A DNA stretch of 64,000 bases from Micromonospora sp. NBC_01740. GTDB lineage: Bacteria > Actinomycetota > Actinomycetes > Mycobacteriales > Micromonosporaceae. The DNA is taken from positions 5,580,001 to 5,644,000 of the forward strand of contig NZ_CP109150.1 in the NCBI RefSeq assembly GCF_035920365.1, read 5' to 3'. Below the pieces are notes generated by a model. The model was not told the origin of the DNA, made no database searches, and saw only the letters and a program-made list of their open reading frames with translations. Every line of letters starts with the position of its first letter. Positions within the stretch are counted from its first letter, which is position 1. Both the position numbers and the translations under genes were made by a program. Positions 34,678 through 42,908 of this stretch are shown here, one piece after another.

Positions 34678-34711
34678 TTGAGTCATGTCGGCTCAAATCC
34701 TCAACCTTGAG
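34678..34711. promoter_or_regulatory. TTGAG/CTCAA repeat cluster upstream of MFS gene
   Basis: TTGAG (34678-34682), CTCAA (34692-34696), CTCAA (34700-34704) and TTGAG (34707-34711) lie 14-47 nt before the MFS start. Also, AAGGTTGAG and CTCAACCTT form a 9-bp inverted repeat around the same region. Probably a second operator or part of the promoter. Confidence 0.5.
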
Positions 34712-34739
34712 TGAGACCCAGGCAATACTGCCGCAACTC

Positions 34740-34756
34740 GTCAATATGTCGTTGAC
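34740..34756. promoter_or_regulatory. GTCAA-N7-TTGAC operator, copy 1
   Basis: GTCAA (34740-34744) and TTGAC (34752-34756), spacer 7 nt. It overlaps the TGA stop of the HTH gene and is upstream of the MFS gene. The same architecture recurs at 35235-35251. Confidence 0.65.
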
Positions 34757-35232
34757 AGCAGGTCGTCCAGAGTCGACGCGGCGGCCCGCACCGGTGCCGG
34801 CAACCGTCCACCTTCCATGTCGGGCAGGTCGGCCAGGTCGGCCGCGAGGAGCGACGCCAGCGCGTACAGCGAGCCCGGACCGGCGTCCAGGGCCGCCTCG
34901 GCGGTCCTCCTCACGAGAGCCGCGCGCCGGAACCGCGCATCCCACCGCCGGTCCGCGTCGATCCAGCGCTGGAGGTCGAAGACCGCGCCCCGGATCGCCG
35001 CGATCCGGGCCGAGTATCCGAGATCCCGTTCCTGCCGCCGCGACCGCCGCGCGGCCACCAGGCGCTGCCGGCGCTGCTCCGCGGCCTGCCGACTGCCCAA
35101 GCCGAGCGCGGCGGCGATCTGAGCCCACGTCGCACCCAGGTGACGCGCGCGGTCGATCAGCTCCAGCTCCCGCTCGTCCAGCCGCGCGCGGTCGGCCGTG
35201 ACGGTGGACAGCTCGCTCAGCTCGGGGGTCAC
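34741..35232 (-). CDS. HTH transcriptional regulator, sigma-70 region 4-like
   Basis: A 163-residue protein with an HTH near residues 25-60 (RARHLGATWAQIAAALGLGSRQAAEQRRQRL), like sigma region 4 or WhiB-free HTH proteins of actinobacteria. The rest is helical (IRGAVFDLQRWIDADRRWDARFRRAALVRRTAEAALDAG), with no ligand domain I recognise. It is upstream of and codirectional with the MFS exporter, and identical GTCAA-N7-TTGAC repeats flank it, so it probably represses both itself and the exporter. The ATG at 35232 is 2 nt downstream of that operator, which suggests a leaderless message. Confidence 0.75.
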   Translation of the reverse strand: MTPELSELSTVTADRARLDERELELIDRARHLGATWAQIAAALGLGSRQAAEQRRQRLVAARRSRRQERDLGYSARIAAIRGAVFDLQRWIDADRRWDARFRRAALVRRTAEAALDAGPGSLYALASLLAADLADLPDMEGGRLPAPVRAAASTLDDLLSTTY

Positions 35233-35233
35233 A

Positions 35234-35252
35234 TGTCAACGCTACATTGACA
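35234..35252. promoter_or_regulatory. GTCAA-N7-TTGAC operator, copy 2
   Basis: TGTCAA (35234-35239) and TTGACA (35247-35252), a perfect 6-bp repeat with a 7-nt spacer, abuts the start codon of the HTH gene. Same core and spacing as copy 1. Confidence 0.7.
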
Positions 35253-35364
35253 CGCGGACCGCGCGTCGTCCGTGGCAGCCGGGCACCGGAAGCCGACCGA
35301 CTGTAGCGTCGCATCAGTCCGCCCGGCCCTTCTCCGGCTCCCGGACGTCGGCTAGCGTGCCGGC

Positions 35365-36042
35365 ATGCCATCGACGTTGGCCGAGGCGACGGATCCGTGG
35401 TGCCTGCGCGACGGGGAGAGCGCGGCGCTGCTGCGCGACCACCCGTGGCGGCGCTTCGCGGTGCTGGGCGACAGCGTGGCCGAGGGGCTCTGCGAGCCCG
35501 TCGACGGCTATCCCGACGTGCAGTGGGCGGACCGGATCGCCGCCGAGCTGCGCGCCGTCCGGCCGGAGCTGGCGTACCTCAATCTGGGCCTGCGGGGGTT
35601 GCGGGCGCACGAGGTGCGCGCCGCCCAGCTCGCCCCGGCGCTGGCGTTCCGCCCCGACCTGGCGCTGGTGGTCTGCGGCGGCAACGACGCCTTCACGCGG
35701 GGGTACGACGCCGACGCGGTCGACGCCGAACTGACCGCCATGATCGAGGCGCTACAGGCCGCCGGGGCGGACGTGATCACCGTCGGGATGTTCGACGTCT
35801 CGCTCAGCCCCGCCGTGCCCGAGCGGCACCGCGCCGGCCTCGGCGAGCGGATGCGGCGGCTCTCGGCGCACACCGGGGCCCTCGCGGAACGGCACGGCAC
35901 CCTGCACGTGCGGCTCACCGACCACCCGCTCACCGCCGACCCGACGATGTACAGCAGCGACGGCCGGCACGGCAGCGCCCGCAGCGACGCGGTCGCCGCC
36001 GCCGAGACCGTCCGCCGCCTCGGCGCCCACCTCGCGCCCTGA
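35365..36042 (+). CDS. SGNH/GDSL esterase (cytoplasmic)
   Basis: A 225-residue GDSL-like hydrolase without signal peptide. Block I is RRFAVLGDSVAEGLCEPV (catalytic Ser), block II Gly is in LNLGLRGLRAHEV, block III is VVCGGNDAFTRGY (Asn), and block V is YSSDGRHGSARSDAV (Asp, His). It closely fits the actinobacterial GDSL-2 family, whose members hydrolyse small esters. It stands alone between a regulator and a convergent GNAT gene. Substrate is unknown. Confidence 0.88.
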   Translation: MPSTLAEATDPWCLRDGESAALLRDHPWRRFAVLGDSVAEGLCEPVDGYPDVQWADRIAAELRAVRPELAYLNLGLRGLRAHEVRAAQLAPALAFRPDLALVVCGGNDAFTRGYDADAVDAELTAMIEALQAAGADVITVGMFDVSLSPAVPERHRAGLGERMRRLSAHTGALAERHGTLHVRLTDHPLTADPTMYSSDGRHGSARSDAVAAAETVRRLGAHLAP

Positions 36043-36070
36043 CCCGGCGTCGACCAGCCGGTGACGCGGC

Positions 36071-36808
36071 TCAGCGGTGCTGGACCCACACGTTCGGCTC
36101 GATGTAGGTGCCCTGGTCGCGGTCGAGGTCCACGCGCAGCAGGCTGAGACCGTCGGGGATGACGTAGTCCCCGCTGTCGGGGAAGACCAGGCCGGTCCAC
36201 TGCTGCCACTCGGCGACGGTGCCGGTCATCGTCTGCGACCGGGGCGCCATGGCGATCAGCCCGGCCCCGAGCCGCCAGTGGGTGCGCAGCCAGGGATCGA
36301 GCGGGGAGCCGTCCTCCCGGGTCCAGGTGGCGAACCGCTCGATCGGGGTCAGCGGGTAACGCGCCTTGAGGGTGGGCCGCACCGGGGCGATCACCCGCGA
36401 CCAACCGCGCTGCTCGGCCACCGACCGCAGCGCCGTGAGCAGGTCGCCGGCCAGGCCCTGGCCACGCAGGTCGGAACGCACCTGGGCGGCCATCACCACG
36501 AGGGTGTCGGGGGCCTCGTCGCGGTCGTGGCCGGTGACCGCGCGGCGCAGGGAGTCGGTGTAGCCCTCGGGCAGGTGCGCCGGGTCGCCGTCCCAGCGGA
36601 GCGGCACCGCCCACCCTGCGGCGACGAGGTCGCCGTCGCCGTCGAGCAGCACGAGTTCCAGGTCGGCGAACACCTCCCGCACCCGGCCGAGGTACCGGCC
36701 GACCTGCCGGTCGGCCGTGATGAACGCCGGCCAGCCGCCCGCGAACAGCCGGTCCATCTGGTCACCCGGGCGCGGCCGTGCCCGCAGCGGCTCCACGACG
36801 GTACGCAT
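36071..36808 (-). CDS. GNAT-family N-acetyltransferase
   Basis: A 245-residue GNAT protein. The acetyl-CoA-binding motif A appears as AAQVRSDLRGQGLAGDLLTALRSVAEQRGW (Arg/Gln-x-x-Gly-x-Gly form), followed by VIAPVRPTLKARYPLTPIE. The N-terminal part (VFADLELVLLDGDGDLVAAGWAVPL) is the usual strand pair. The C-terminus is longer than in minimal GNATs (MTGTVAEWQQWTGLVFPDSGDYVIPDGLSLLRVDLDRDQGTYIEPNVW), which is typical of a common actinobacterial subgroup. The acceptor substrate is unknown. Convergent with the GDSL gene. Confidence 0.82.
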   Translation of the reverse strand: MRTVVEPLRARPRPGDQMDRLFAGGWPAFITADRQVGRYLGRVREVFADLELVLLDGDGDLVAAGWAVPLRWDGDPAHLPEGYTDSLRRAVTGHDRDEAPDTLVVMAAQVRSDLRGQGLAGDLLTALRSVAEQRGWSRVIAPVRPTLKARYPLTPIERFATWTREDGSPLDPWLRTHWRLGAGLIAMAPRSQTMTGTVAEWQQWTGLVFPDSGDYVIPDGLSLLRVDLDRDQGTYIEPNVWVQHR

Positions 36809-36915
36809 GGACGCCTTCCTACCAGGACGGTCTCCGGTCGCACCACGTCAATAAGTCGGCGCGGCGATCGGCAGCCCGACGCTGCCGGCATCGACGCGGA
36901 ACCGTCGGCGGGCCA

Positions 36916-37509
36916 TCAGATGTCGGTCTTCCGCGAGCCGACCTGGACGTAGTCGCGGTAGGTGAGGGCGATCAGGTCCGCTTCCAGGTGGTCGCGGTCG
37001 GCGTCGTCGAGGATGGCGCCCCACAGGGGTGCGCTGTTGCTGCCGTCGGCGGCGGCGATGACCATGCGGACGATCGTGGGTTCGAGGCCGTCGTCGAGGA
37101 GAGCCTCCCGCCACTGTTGCGCGTCCTGCTGTGCGAGCGCATCCAGGCCGGGTTCGAACATGAGATGCGCGGCGAGGGCGATGTGGTCACGTAGCCCGGT
37201 GAGGTCGCCGGCGTGGGCGAAGCTCACGCGGATGTACGCCCTCGTGAGCCTGCCCGGCATTCCTTCCTCCTCCTCGGTCGCGGCCTGTTCGACGTCGTGT
37301 CGGAACTGGCCCATCAGATGGTTGGCCAGACCGCTGAGGAGTTCTTCCTTGTTCGGGAAGTGGTAGAGCAGACCGCCCTTGGACACGCCGGCTGCCTCGG
37401 CGATGTCCGAGACGGGCACCGCGGTGCCATGCCTGCTGATGAGACGCGCGGCAGCGTCCAGGATGAGCCGTCTTGTCTCGGCTGCGCTACGCCCAGCGGT
37501 CCGTGCCAC
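36916..37509 (-). CDS. TetR-family regulator of the DHA2 exporter
   Basis: A 197-residue TetR protein: HTH RRLILDAAARLISRHGTAVPVSDIAEAAGVSKGGLLYHFPNKEELLSGL and a C-terminal ligand domain with ALAQQDAQQWREALLDDGLEPTIVRMVIAAADG (TetR_C_37-like). It lies 36 nt downstream of, and codirectional with, a multidrug MFS gene, so it is in the same operon, and a near-perfect inverted repeat upstream of that MFS gene is the likely operator. This is the usual layout for drug-inducible exporters. Start codon ATG 37509. Confidence 0.9.
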   Translation of the reverse strand: MARTAGRSAAETRRLILDAAARLISRHGTAVPVSDIAEAAGVSKGGLLYHFPNKEELLSGLANHLMGQFRHDVEQAATEEEEGMPGRLTRAYIRVSFAHAGDLTGLRDHIALAAHLMFEPGLDALAQQDAQQWREALLDDGLEPTIVRMVIAAADGSNSAPLWGAILDDADRDHLEADLIALTYRDYVQVGSRKTDI

Positions 37510-37545
37510 GATGACGTCCTTCCTCCCCGGTACGAACCCGGGGTG

Positions 37546-39048
37546 TCAGTGCTCCGCTGGCGCAGCGTCCCTGTCGTTCGGGATGAGCGTGAAGGCCACG
37601 ATCGCGGCGATCACCATGACCGCGCTCGCGATCAGGGTAGTTGCCTGCATGGCGGACACGAACGCCTCCTGCGCGGCCTCCAGCGCCGCGCTGCCGGGCT
37701 CCAGGACCGTGTCGGCCGCCGCCAACGAGTCCTCGGCCCGGATCGCAACCCCGTCGGCGACACCTGCGGGGAGGGTGAGGTGGAAGCGGTAGAGCACGGT
37801 GATGACGGAGCCCAGGATGGCGATGCCGAGGGCGACGCCGAGCTCGTAGGCGGTCTCCGCGACCGACGCCGCCGCGCCGGCCTTGGCCGGGCGGACCGCG
37901 GACACCACGGCGTCGACGCTGAGGGTCTCGGCCACGCCGATCCCCAGGCCCAGCGGGACCACGGCGAGCAGCACCCAGCCCAGTTGCTCACTGCCTTCCA
38001 GCGCGGCCAGGATCGCCAGTCCGACAGCCCCGGTCAGCAGGGCGACGGCGATGGCTCGTCCCCGCCCGAGCCTGGTGAGAAGGAACCCGACGGCCGCGAC
38101 CGCAGCCATCGCCGCTACCGCCGCGGGCAGTTGCGCCAGTCCCGCCCGCAGGGGACTGAGTTCGCGGGCGAGTTGGAGGTACTGGGAGAAGAAGAACAGG
38201 ACGCCGCTGAGGGCGAACACGGAGATGAAGTTCACCAGCACCGCCCCGCTGAACGCCGGATTGCGGAACAGGTCCACCTCGATCATCGGCGAGTCGACCC
38301 GCCGCTGACGGCGCAGAAACAGCACCCCGCCGACCACGCTCGCCACGATCGCGACGGCGGCGGTGACGCCGAACGTGCCTCCGGTGAGCTTCTTGACCGT
38401 GTACACGAACGGGATGATCGTCAGCATCGACAACCCGCTGGAGATCAGGTCGAACCGGCCGGGGGCAGGGTTGCGGGACTCGGGCAGGAGCCATCCGCCG
38501 ACGATCAGCACGAGCAGCATCACCGGGAGGTTGATCAGGAACACCGAGCCCCACCAGAAGTGCTCCAGCAGCGCCCCGCCCACCAGCGGGCCGAGCGCGA
38601 TGCCACTCGCCGCCGCGGCCGACCAGATCGCGATCGCCCGCGTCCGCTCGATCTGATCGGTGAAGATGTTCCGGATCAACGACAGCGTCGAGGGCATGAT
38701 CGTCGCACCCGCCACGCCCAACAGCAGACGAGCCGCGATCAACGCCTCCGCCGAGGGAGCGAACGCCGCCAGCGCCGAGGCGAGTCCGAAAGCGGCCGCA
38801 CCGACGAGCAACAACCGCTTCCGCCCGATCCGGTCGGCCAGGTTCCCCATCGTCACCAGCAGACCGGCCAGGGCCAGGGAGTAGATGTCCCCGATCCACA
38901 GCACCTGCGTCGCCGTCGGCGACAACTCCGCGGTCAGCGACGGCACCGCCAGGTAGAGCACCGTGGCATCGATCGCCAGCAACGACACGGCGCCAACCAG
39001 CACGGCCAGCGACGCCCAGCGACGCGTGGGGCTCAACGCCGCACTCAT
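37546..39048 (-). CDS. DHA2-type (14-TM) MFS multidrug exporter
   Basis: A 500-residue EmrB/QacA-family proton antiporter. Conserved motifs: GAVSLLAIDATVLYLAVPSLTAELSPTATQVLWIGDIYSLALAG (helix 1-2), motif A LADRIGRKRLLLVGA, motif C GIALGPLVGGALLEHFWWGSVFLINLPV, and an extracellular loop near residues 440-470. About 14 hydrophobic helices fit the DHA2 class. The start is the second Met (39048), where AGGGAG is 6 nt upstream; the Met at 39054 would touch the ribosome-binding site. It is first in an operon with TetR and follows an inverted-repeat operator at 39067-39089. Confidence 0.92.
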   Translation of the reverse strand: MSAALSPTRRWASLAVLVGAVSLLAIDATVLYLAVPSLTAELSPTATQVLWIGDIYSLALAGLLVTMGNLADRIGRKRLLLVGAAAFGLASALAAFAPSAEALIAARLLLGVAGATIMPSTLSLIRNIFTDQIERTRAIAIWSAAAASGIALGPLVGGALLEHFWWGSVFLINLPVMLLVLIVGGWLLPESRNPAPGRFDLISSGLSMLTIIPFVYTVKKLTGGTFGVTAAVAIVASVVGGVLFLRRQRRVDSPMIEVDLFRNPAFSGAVLVNFISVFALSGVLFFFSQYLQLARELSPLRAGLAQLPAAVAAMAAVAAVGFLLTRLGRGRAIAVALLTGAVGLAILAALEGSEQLGWVLLAVVPLGLGIGVAETLSVDAVVSAVRPAKAGAAASVAETAYELGVALGIAILGSVITVLYRFHLTLPAGVADGVAIRAEDSLAAADTVLEPGSAALEAAQEAFVSAMQATTLIASAVMVIAAIVAFTLIPNDRDAAPAEH

Positions 39049-39066
39049 CCGCATCTCCCTAGAACT

Positions 39067-39089
39067 AAACCGTCCCGCCGGTACAGTTT
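39067..39089. promoter_or_regulatory. Probable TetR operator upstream of MFS exporter
   Basis: AAACCGT (39067-39073) and ACAGTTT (39083-39089) form an inverted repeat with one mismatch and a 9-nt spacer, 19 nt before the MFS start; AT-rich against the surroundings. The rest of the 328-nt gap to 39376 shows no gene I can support. Confidence 0.6.
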
Positions 39090-39376
39090 TACCAGGGAGG
39101 AGACCGGAACGACGAACCGCCCGGCTGGTGCAGGCGTACCGGATCACCGCGTCGGTGCTGGTGAGACTCGCCGAGTCCGACGTGGCGCGGCTGGCCGCCG
39201 ACCGGGCCGTGGCGGTGACTCCGAGGTGGCGCGCGGCGGCCCGGCGCCGGCCGGCGTGGCGCACCTGGCCGCCCTGGCGGGCCTGACCCGGTGACCGCGC
39301 CGACCGGGACCGTCCGACGACGCCGTCCCCCGTTGCGTCGACGTCGTCGACGGGCGGTGCCGCTCGCGACGGCGGA

Positions 39377-40120
39377 TCACTCCCAGCGGAAGTAGCGGGC
39401 CGCGAACCCGCCAAGCACCACGGTGAACGCCGCCATCACGGCCAGGTGCAGCAGCGTGGGCCAGGAGCCCGCCCAGGCGTCCTGCACGGCCTGGGACGCG
39501 GCGCCCAGCGGGGTGAAGTCGGCGATCTTCCGCACCAGGTCGGGCATCAGCGGCCCCGGCGTCCACACCCCGGCGAAGAACATCATCGGGAAGTAGATCA
39601 GCTGGCCGACCCCCGACGAGGCCCGGGCGCTCGGCGTGACCGCCGCCACGAGCAGCGCGACGGCGCACATCGCGCTCGACCCGAGCGTGAACGCCAGCAC
39701 GAAGCCGACCACGTTGCCGGGCGGGGAGACGTCGAAGACGGTCGCCGCCACCAGCCAGGCCAGGCCGCAGGCGACGAGCAGTGCGGCGACGTTCACGGCC
39801 ACCTGCGCGACGAGCAACGCCATCGGCGAGACCGGGGTGGTCGACAGCCGGCGCAGGACGCCCCGCTCGCGGTAGCTGGCCACCACGGCCACCAGCGTCA
39901 CCATCGTCACCGTCGCGATGGCCAACGTCATGGTGATCGGCAGGTAGATCTCCACGGGACGCCGGCCGCCCAGTTCCTCCGACGGGTCGCGGGTCCCCGG
40001 CATGGCCAGGCCGAGCACCAGGATCAGCAGGGCCGGGAACGCGATGGCGAAGAACGTACCGACCGGATCCCGGAGGAACAGCTTCGCCTCGACGCGGACG
40101 ATCTTGGCAAGGGCGGTCAT
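39377..40120 (-). CDS. ABC-2 type transporter permease
   Basis: A 247-residue integral membrane permease, six hydrophobic segments: LFLRDPVGTFFAIAFPALLILVLGL, YLPITMTLAIATVTMVTLVAVVASYRERGVLRRLSTTPV (characteristic ABC-2 loop), VNVAALLVACGLAWLVAATVF, GFVLAFTLGSSAMCAVALLVAAV, and GVGQLIYFPMMFFAGVWTPGPLMPDLVRKIADFTPLGAASQAV (ABC-2 signature). It pairs with the ATP-binding gene, whose stop shares a base with its start (TGATG). Together they form an exporter, probably of a small molecule or lipid, under control of the divergent two-component system. Confidence 0.9.
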   Translation of the reverse strand: MTALAKIVRVEAKLFLRDPVGTFFAIAFPALLILVLGLAMPGTRDPSEELGGRRPVEIYLPITMTLAIATVTMVTLVAVVASYRERGVLRRLSTTPVSPMALLVAQVAVNVAALLVACGLAWLVAATVFDVSPPGNVVGFVLAFTLGSSAMCAVALLVAAVTPSARASSGVGQLIYFPMMFFAGVWTPGPLMPDLVRKIADFTPLGAASQAVQDAWAGSWPTLLHLAVMAAFTVVLGGFAARYFRWE

Positions 40121-40851
40121 CAGAGGCTCCTGGCAGAGGTGAGGGAGAGGATCGCGTCCTCGAGGGTGGGCCGTTCGACGCCGGGCACCTGGGCACCCGC
40201 GATCAGGTTGCGGGGAGTGTCGACGGCGACGACCCGGCCGGCCACGACCACCGCCAACCGGTCACAGAGGCGCTCCGCCTCGTCCATGAAGTGGGTCACC
40301 AGCACGACCGTGACGCCACGGTCCCGGACCTGCCGGACCAGCTCCCACGTGTCCCGCCGCGCCTGCGGGTCCAGGCCCGTGGTCAGCTCGTCCAGGATCG
40401 CCACCGACGGGTTGCCGACCAGGGCGAGCGCGATCGACAGCCGCTGCTTCTGGCCGCCGGAGAGCTTCGCGAACACCGTGTTCCGTTTGGCGGCCAGGCC
40501 CAGCTCGTCCATCAGCTCCCGCCAGTCGGCCGGGTGCGGATAGAACGAGCTGTAGAGGTCGAGCGCCTCCCACACCTTGATCCGGTCCGGCAGCTGGCTC
40601 TCCTGGAGTTGGATGCCCAGCTTCCGCCGCACCGCCGCGCGGTCCCGGTACGGGTCCAGCCCCAGCACCCGTACCGTCCCCGAATCCGGGGTCCGGAGCC
40701 CCTCGACGCACTCCACGGTGGTGGTCTTACCGGCGCCGTTCGGGCCGACCAGCCCGAAGATCTCACCCTCCTCCACGCTCAACGACACGTCGGCGACGGC
40801 CACCTGGTCGCCGTACTGCTTGCGGAGGTTGCGCACCTCGATGACTGACAT
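40120..40851 (-). CDS. ABC transporter ATP-binding protein
   Basis: A 243-residue DrrA/CcmA-like ATPase. Walker A GLVGPNGAGKTTTVE, Q-loop LGIQLQESQLPDRIKV, ABC signature LSGGQKQRLSIALALV, Walker B SVAILDELTTGLDPQARRD, and the switch His in VVLVTHFMDEAERLCDR are all intact. It precedes and is coupled to the ABC-2 permease gene. It is divergent from the histidine-kinase gene with 131 nt between, a common arrangement of an exporter regulated by a neighbouring two-component system. Confidence 0.93.
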   Translation of the reverse strand: MSVIEVRNLRKQYGDQVAVADVSLSVEEGEIFGLVGPNGAGKTTTVECVEGLRTPDSGTVRVLGLDPYRDRAAVRRKLGIQLQESQLPDRIKVWEALDLYSSFYPHPADWRELMDELGLAAKRNTVFAKLSGGQKQRLSIALALVGNPSVAILDELTTGLDPQARRDTWELVRQVRDRGVTVVLVTHFMDEAERLCDRLAVVVAGRVVAVDTPRNLIAGAQVPGVERPTLEDAILSLTSARSL

Positions 40852-40982
40852 GCCGGCAACGCTAGGAATCTCCTCGGCCGCGGATAATGGGTCCAGCCGC
40901 CCGATGGGGGTGTACCCAGCCCCACCCCTGGTCGGTAGCCTGCCCCGATGCGGTGGCGGTCGGTGCGGCGAAGACTCGACCC

Positions 40983-42908
40983 GTGACCCGCTTCGTGCTC
41001 GCCGTACCGCGCTGCGTCGCCCTGGTCGTCCTGGTCGCGGCCGGGTTCGCCTACGGGTACCTCCTCGTGGTCGCCGCCACCCTGGTGATCCCCTACCCGC
41101 TCGTCCTCTCCGGCCAGTTCCGGCTGACCGCGCTGGCCCGCCGGCTCGCCCGCGCCTGGGCCGGAGCGGACCTCCCCGAGCCCGTACGGTCGCCACCACC
41201 CGCACCGCACCGGCGCGCGGACGGCTGGTACGTCCACGGGGACACGGTGTTCAGGTCGCCCCGGGTGCCGGCGTTCCTGCTCACGCTGGACCACCACGCG
41301 AAGGACCCGACGCTCGGCCGGGAATGGGCGTGGCTGATGCTCACCCCGGTCACCGGCGCGGTCCCGATCCTGGTGCCACCCGCGCTGATCGCGGCCGGCG
41401 GGTTCCTGCTCGCGTCGCCCCCCTGGCCGCCCGCGTGGTCGGTGCCGGTGGCCGCCGTGGCCGTCGTGGCCGCGTTCCTGCTCGCGCCGGGCGCGCTGCG
41501 GGCGTACGGGCTGTGGGCCGGCGTGCTGCTGGGGAGCGGCGAGCCGCCGCGGACGGCGGTCGGACGCTGGGTCACCCGGGCGTCGGCCGCGACCTGGCGG
41601 ACGGCCGGCCTGGCCGGGCTGTCCCTCGCCGCGTTCGGCGGCCTGCTGCTCAACCTGCTCACCGCCGCCGTGTCGTGGGGTGGGCTGCTGCCGTACACCC
41701 TGCCGGCCACACGGTCGGTGGTGGAGCTCTACCGACGCCACGTCCGCCGGTGGACGGGCGCCGACCTACCCGCGCCGTACCGGCCGTACCCGCCGCCGCC
41801 CAGCCCCGGCGAGGACGGCAACTACCGGGTCGGGCGGGTCCTCTACACCGATGTCGTGGCGGCCGTCCAGGGTCAGCGGCCGGGGTGGCTGCTCGGCGAC
41901 CCGGCCACCTGGCGGGACCAGCTGTGGGCACTGGGCTCGCTCGTCCTGGCCCCGCTCTCGTTCGTTCCGGCGGTCCTGGTCGGCTTCGGGTTCTACGCCC
42001 TGTTCTGCCAGCCGCTGACCTGGGCGAGCTGGGCGGTGCCGATCGGCCTGTCCACCGGCTACTGGGTCACCCCGTTCTACCTGTGGTTCGGCTTCGAGCA
42101 CGTCGGCCTCGTCGGGTCGTGGTTACCGGACTGGGCGAGCATGCCCCTCGGGCTGGCCATGGCGTTGCTCGGGCTCGGCCTGGCCGGGCCGCTGATGAGG
42201 CTGCGACTGGCGTGGGACCGGCTCCTGCTCACCCCCACGGCGGCCGCCGTGCTCGCCTCGCGGGTCGCGCACCTCGCCACCACCCGGGCCGACGCCGTCG
42301 ACGTGCAGGCGGCCGAGCTGCGCCGCATCGAACGCGACCTGCACGACGGCGCCCAGGCTCGGCTCATCGCCGTCGGGCTCGGCCTGGCCGCCGTCGCGCG
42401 GCTCATGGAGACCGACCCGGCGCGGGCGCGGCTGGTGCTGGCGCAGGCGCAGGAGACGTCCGCCGCCGCGCTGGCAGAGCTGCGCGACCTGGTACGCGGC
42501 ATCCATCCGCCGGTGCTGGCCGAACGCGGACTCGGTGACGCGATCCGGGCGATCGCGCTCGACACCCCGCTGCCGGTGGACGTGGACGTCGACCTGCCCG
42601 GCCGGCTCGACGCGCCGGTCGAGTCGGCGGCCTACTTCGTCACCTGCGAGGCCCTCACCAACGCGGCCCGCTGCGCGGCCCACATCTCCGTCTCGCTGTC
42701 GTACCGCGACGGGGTGCTCCGGGTGGTGGTGGCCGACGACGGTCCCGGCGGGGCCGACCCGGCCGCGGGGACCGGGCTGCGCGGCGTCCGACGGCGGCTC
42801 GCTACATTCGACGGAACCCTGACCCTGCACAGTCCGCCCGGCGGACCCACCGTCGTCACCATGGAGATCCCGTGCGCGTCGTCCTCGCCGAAGACCTCCA
42901 CATCCTGA
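40983..42908 (+). CDS. NarL-type sensor histidine kinase with duplicated membrane sensor
   Basis: A 641-residue kinase. The N-terminal half contains two related membrane sensor modules: a WAGADLPEPVRSPPPAP block near residue 60 and WTGADLPAPYRPYPPPPSPGEDGNYRVG near residue 260, each followed by paired hydrophobic helices. The HisKA_3 dimerisation domain has the phospho-His in ELRRIERDLHDGAQARLIAVGLG; the ATPase N-box is VTCEALTNAARCA and the G boxes are VVADDGPGG and GTGLRGVRRRL. It overlaps the response-regulator gene by 37 nt. GTG 40983 is used; no ATG in this frame is better. It probably senses a membrane-active compound and controls the divergent ABC exporter. Confidence 0.9.
   Translation: MTRFVLAVPRCVALVVLVAAGFAYGYLLVVAATLVIPYPLVLSGQFRLTALARRLARAWAGADLPEPVRSPPPAPHRRADGWYVHGDTVFRSPRVPAFLLTLDHHAKDPTLGREWAWLMLTPVTGAVPILVPPALIAAGGFLLASPPWPPAWSVPVAAVAVVAAFLLAPGALRAYGLWAGVLLGSGEPPRTAVGRWVTRASAATWRTAGLAGLSLAAFGGLLLNLLTAAVSWGGLLPYTLPATRSVVELYRRHVRRWTGADLPAPYRPYPPPPSPGEDGNYRVGRVLYTDVVAAVQGQRPGWLLGDPATWRDQLWALGSLVLAPLSFVPAVLVGFGFYALFCQPLTWASWAVPIGLSTGYWVTPFYLWFGFEHVGLVGSWLPDWASMPLGLAMALLGLGLAGPLMRLRLAWDRLLLTPTAAAVLASRVAHLATTRADAVDVQAAELRRIERDLHDGAQARLIAVGLGLAAVARLMETDPARARLVLAQAQETSAAALAELRDLVRGIHPPVLAERGLGDAIRAIALDTPLPVDVDVDLPGRLDAPVESAAYFVTCEALTNAARCAAHISVSLSYRDGVLRVVVADDGPGGADPAAGTGLRGVRRRLATFDGTLTLHSPPGGPTVVTMEIPCASSSPKTSTS

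Noticed and set aside
34700..34711. SoxR-like box (CTCAA-CC-TTGAG)
   Set aside because: The central spacing of the SoxR consensus (CCTCAAGTTAACTTGAGG) is absent; kept only as a generic inverted repeat.
39090..39376. Short plus-strand open frame with Ala/Arg-rich sequence between the MFS and ABC permease genes
   Set aside because: No ribosome-binding site, no domain, and the apparent sequence similarity shifts frame; treated as non-coding.
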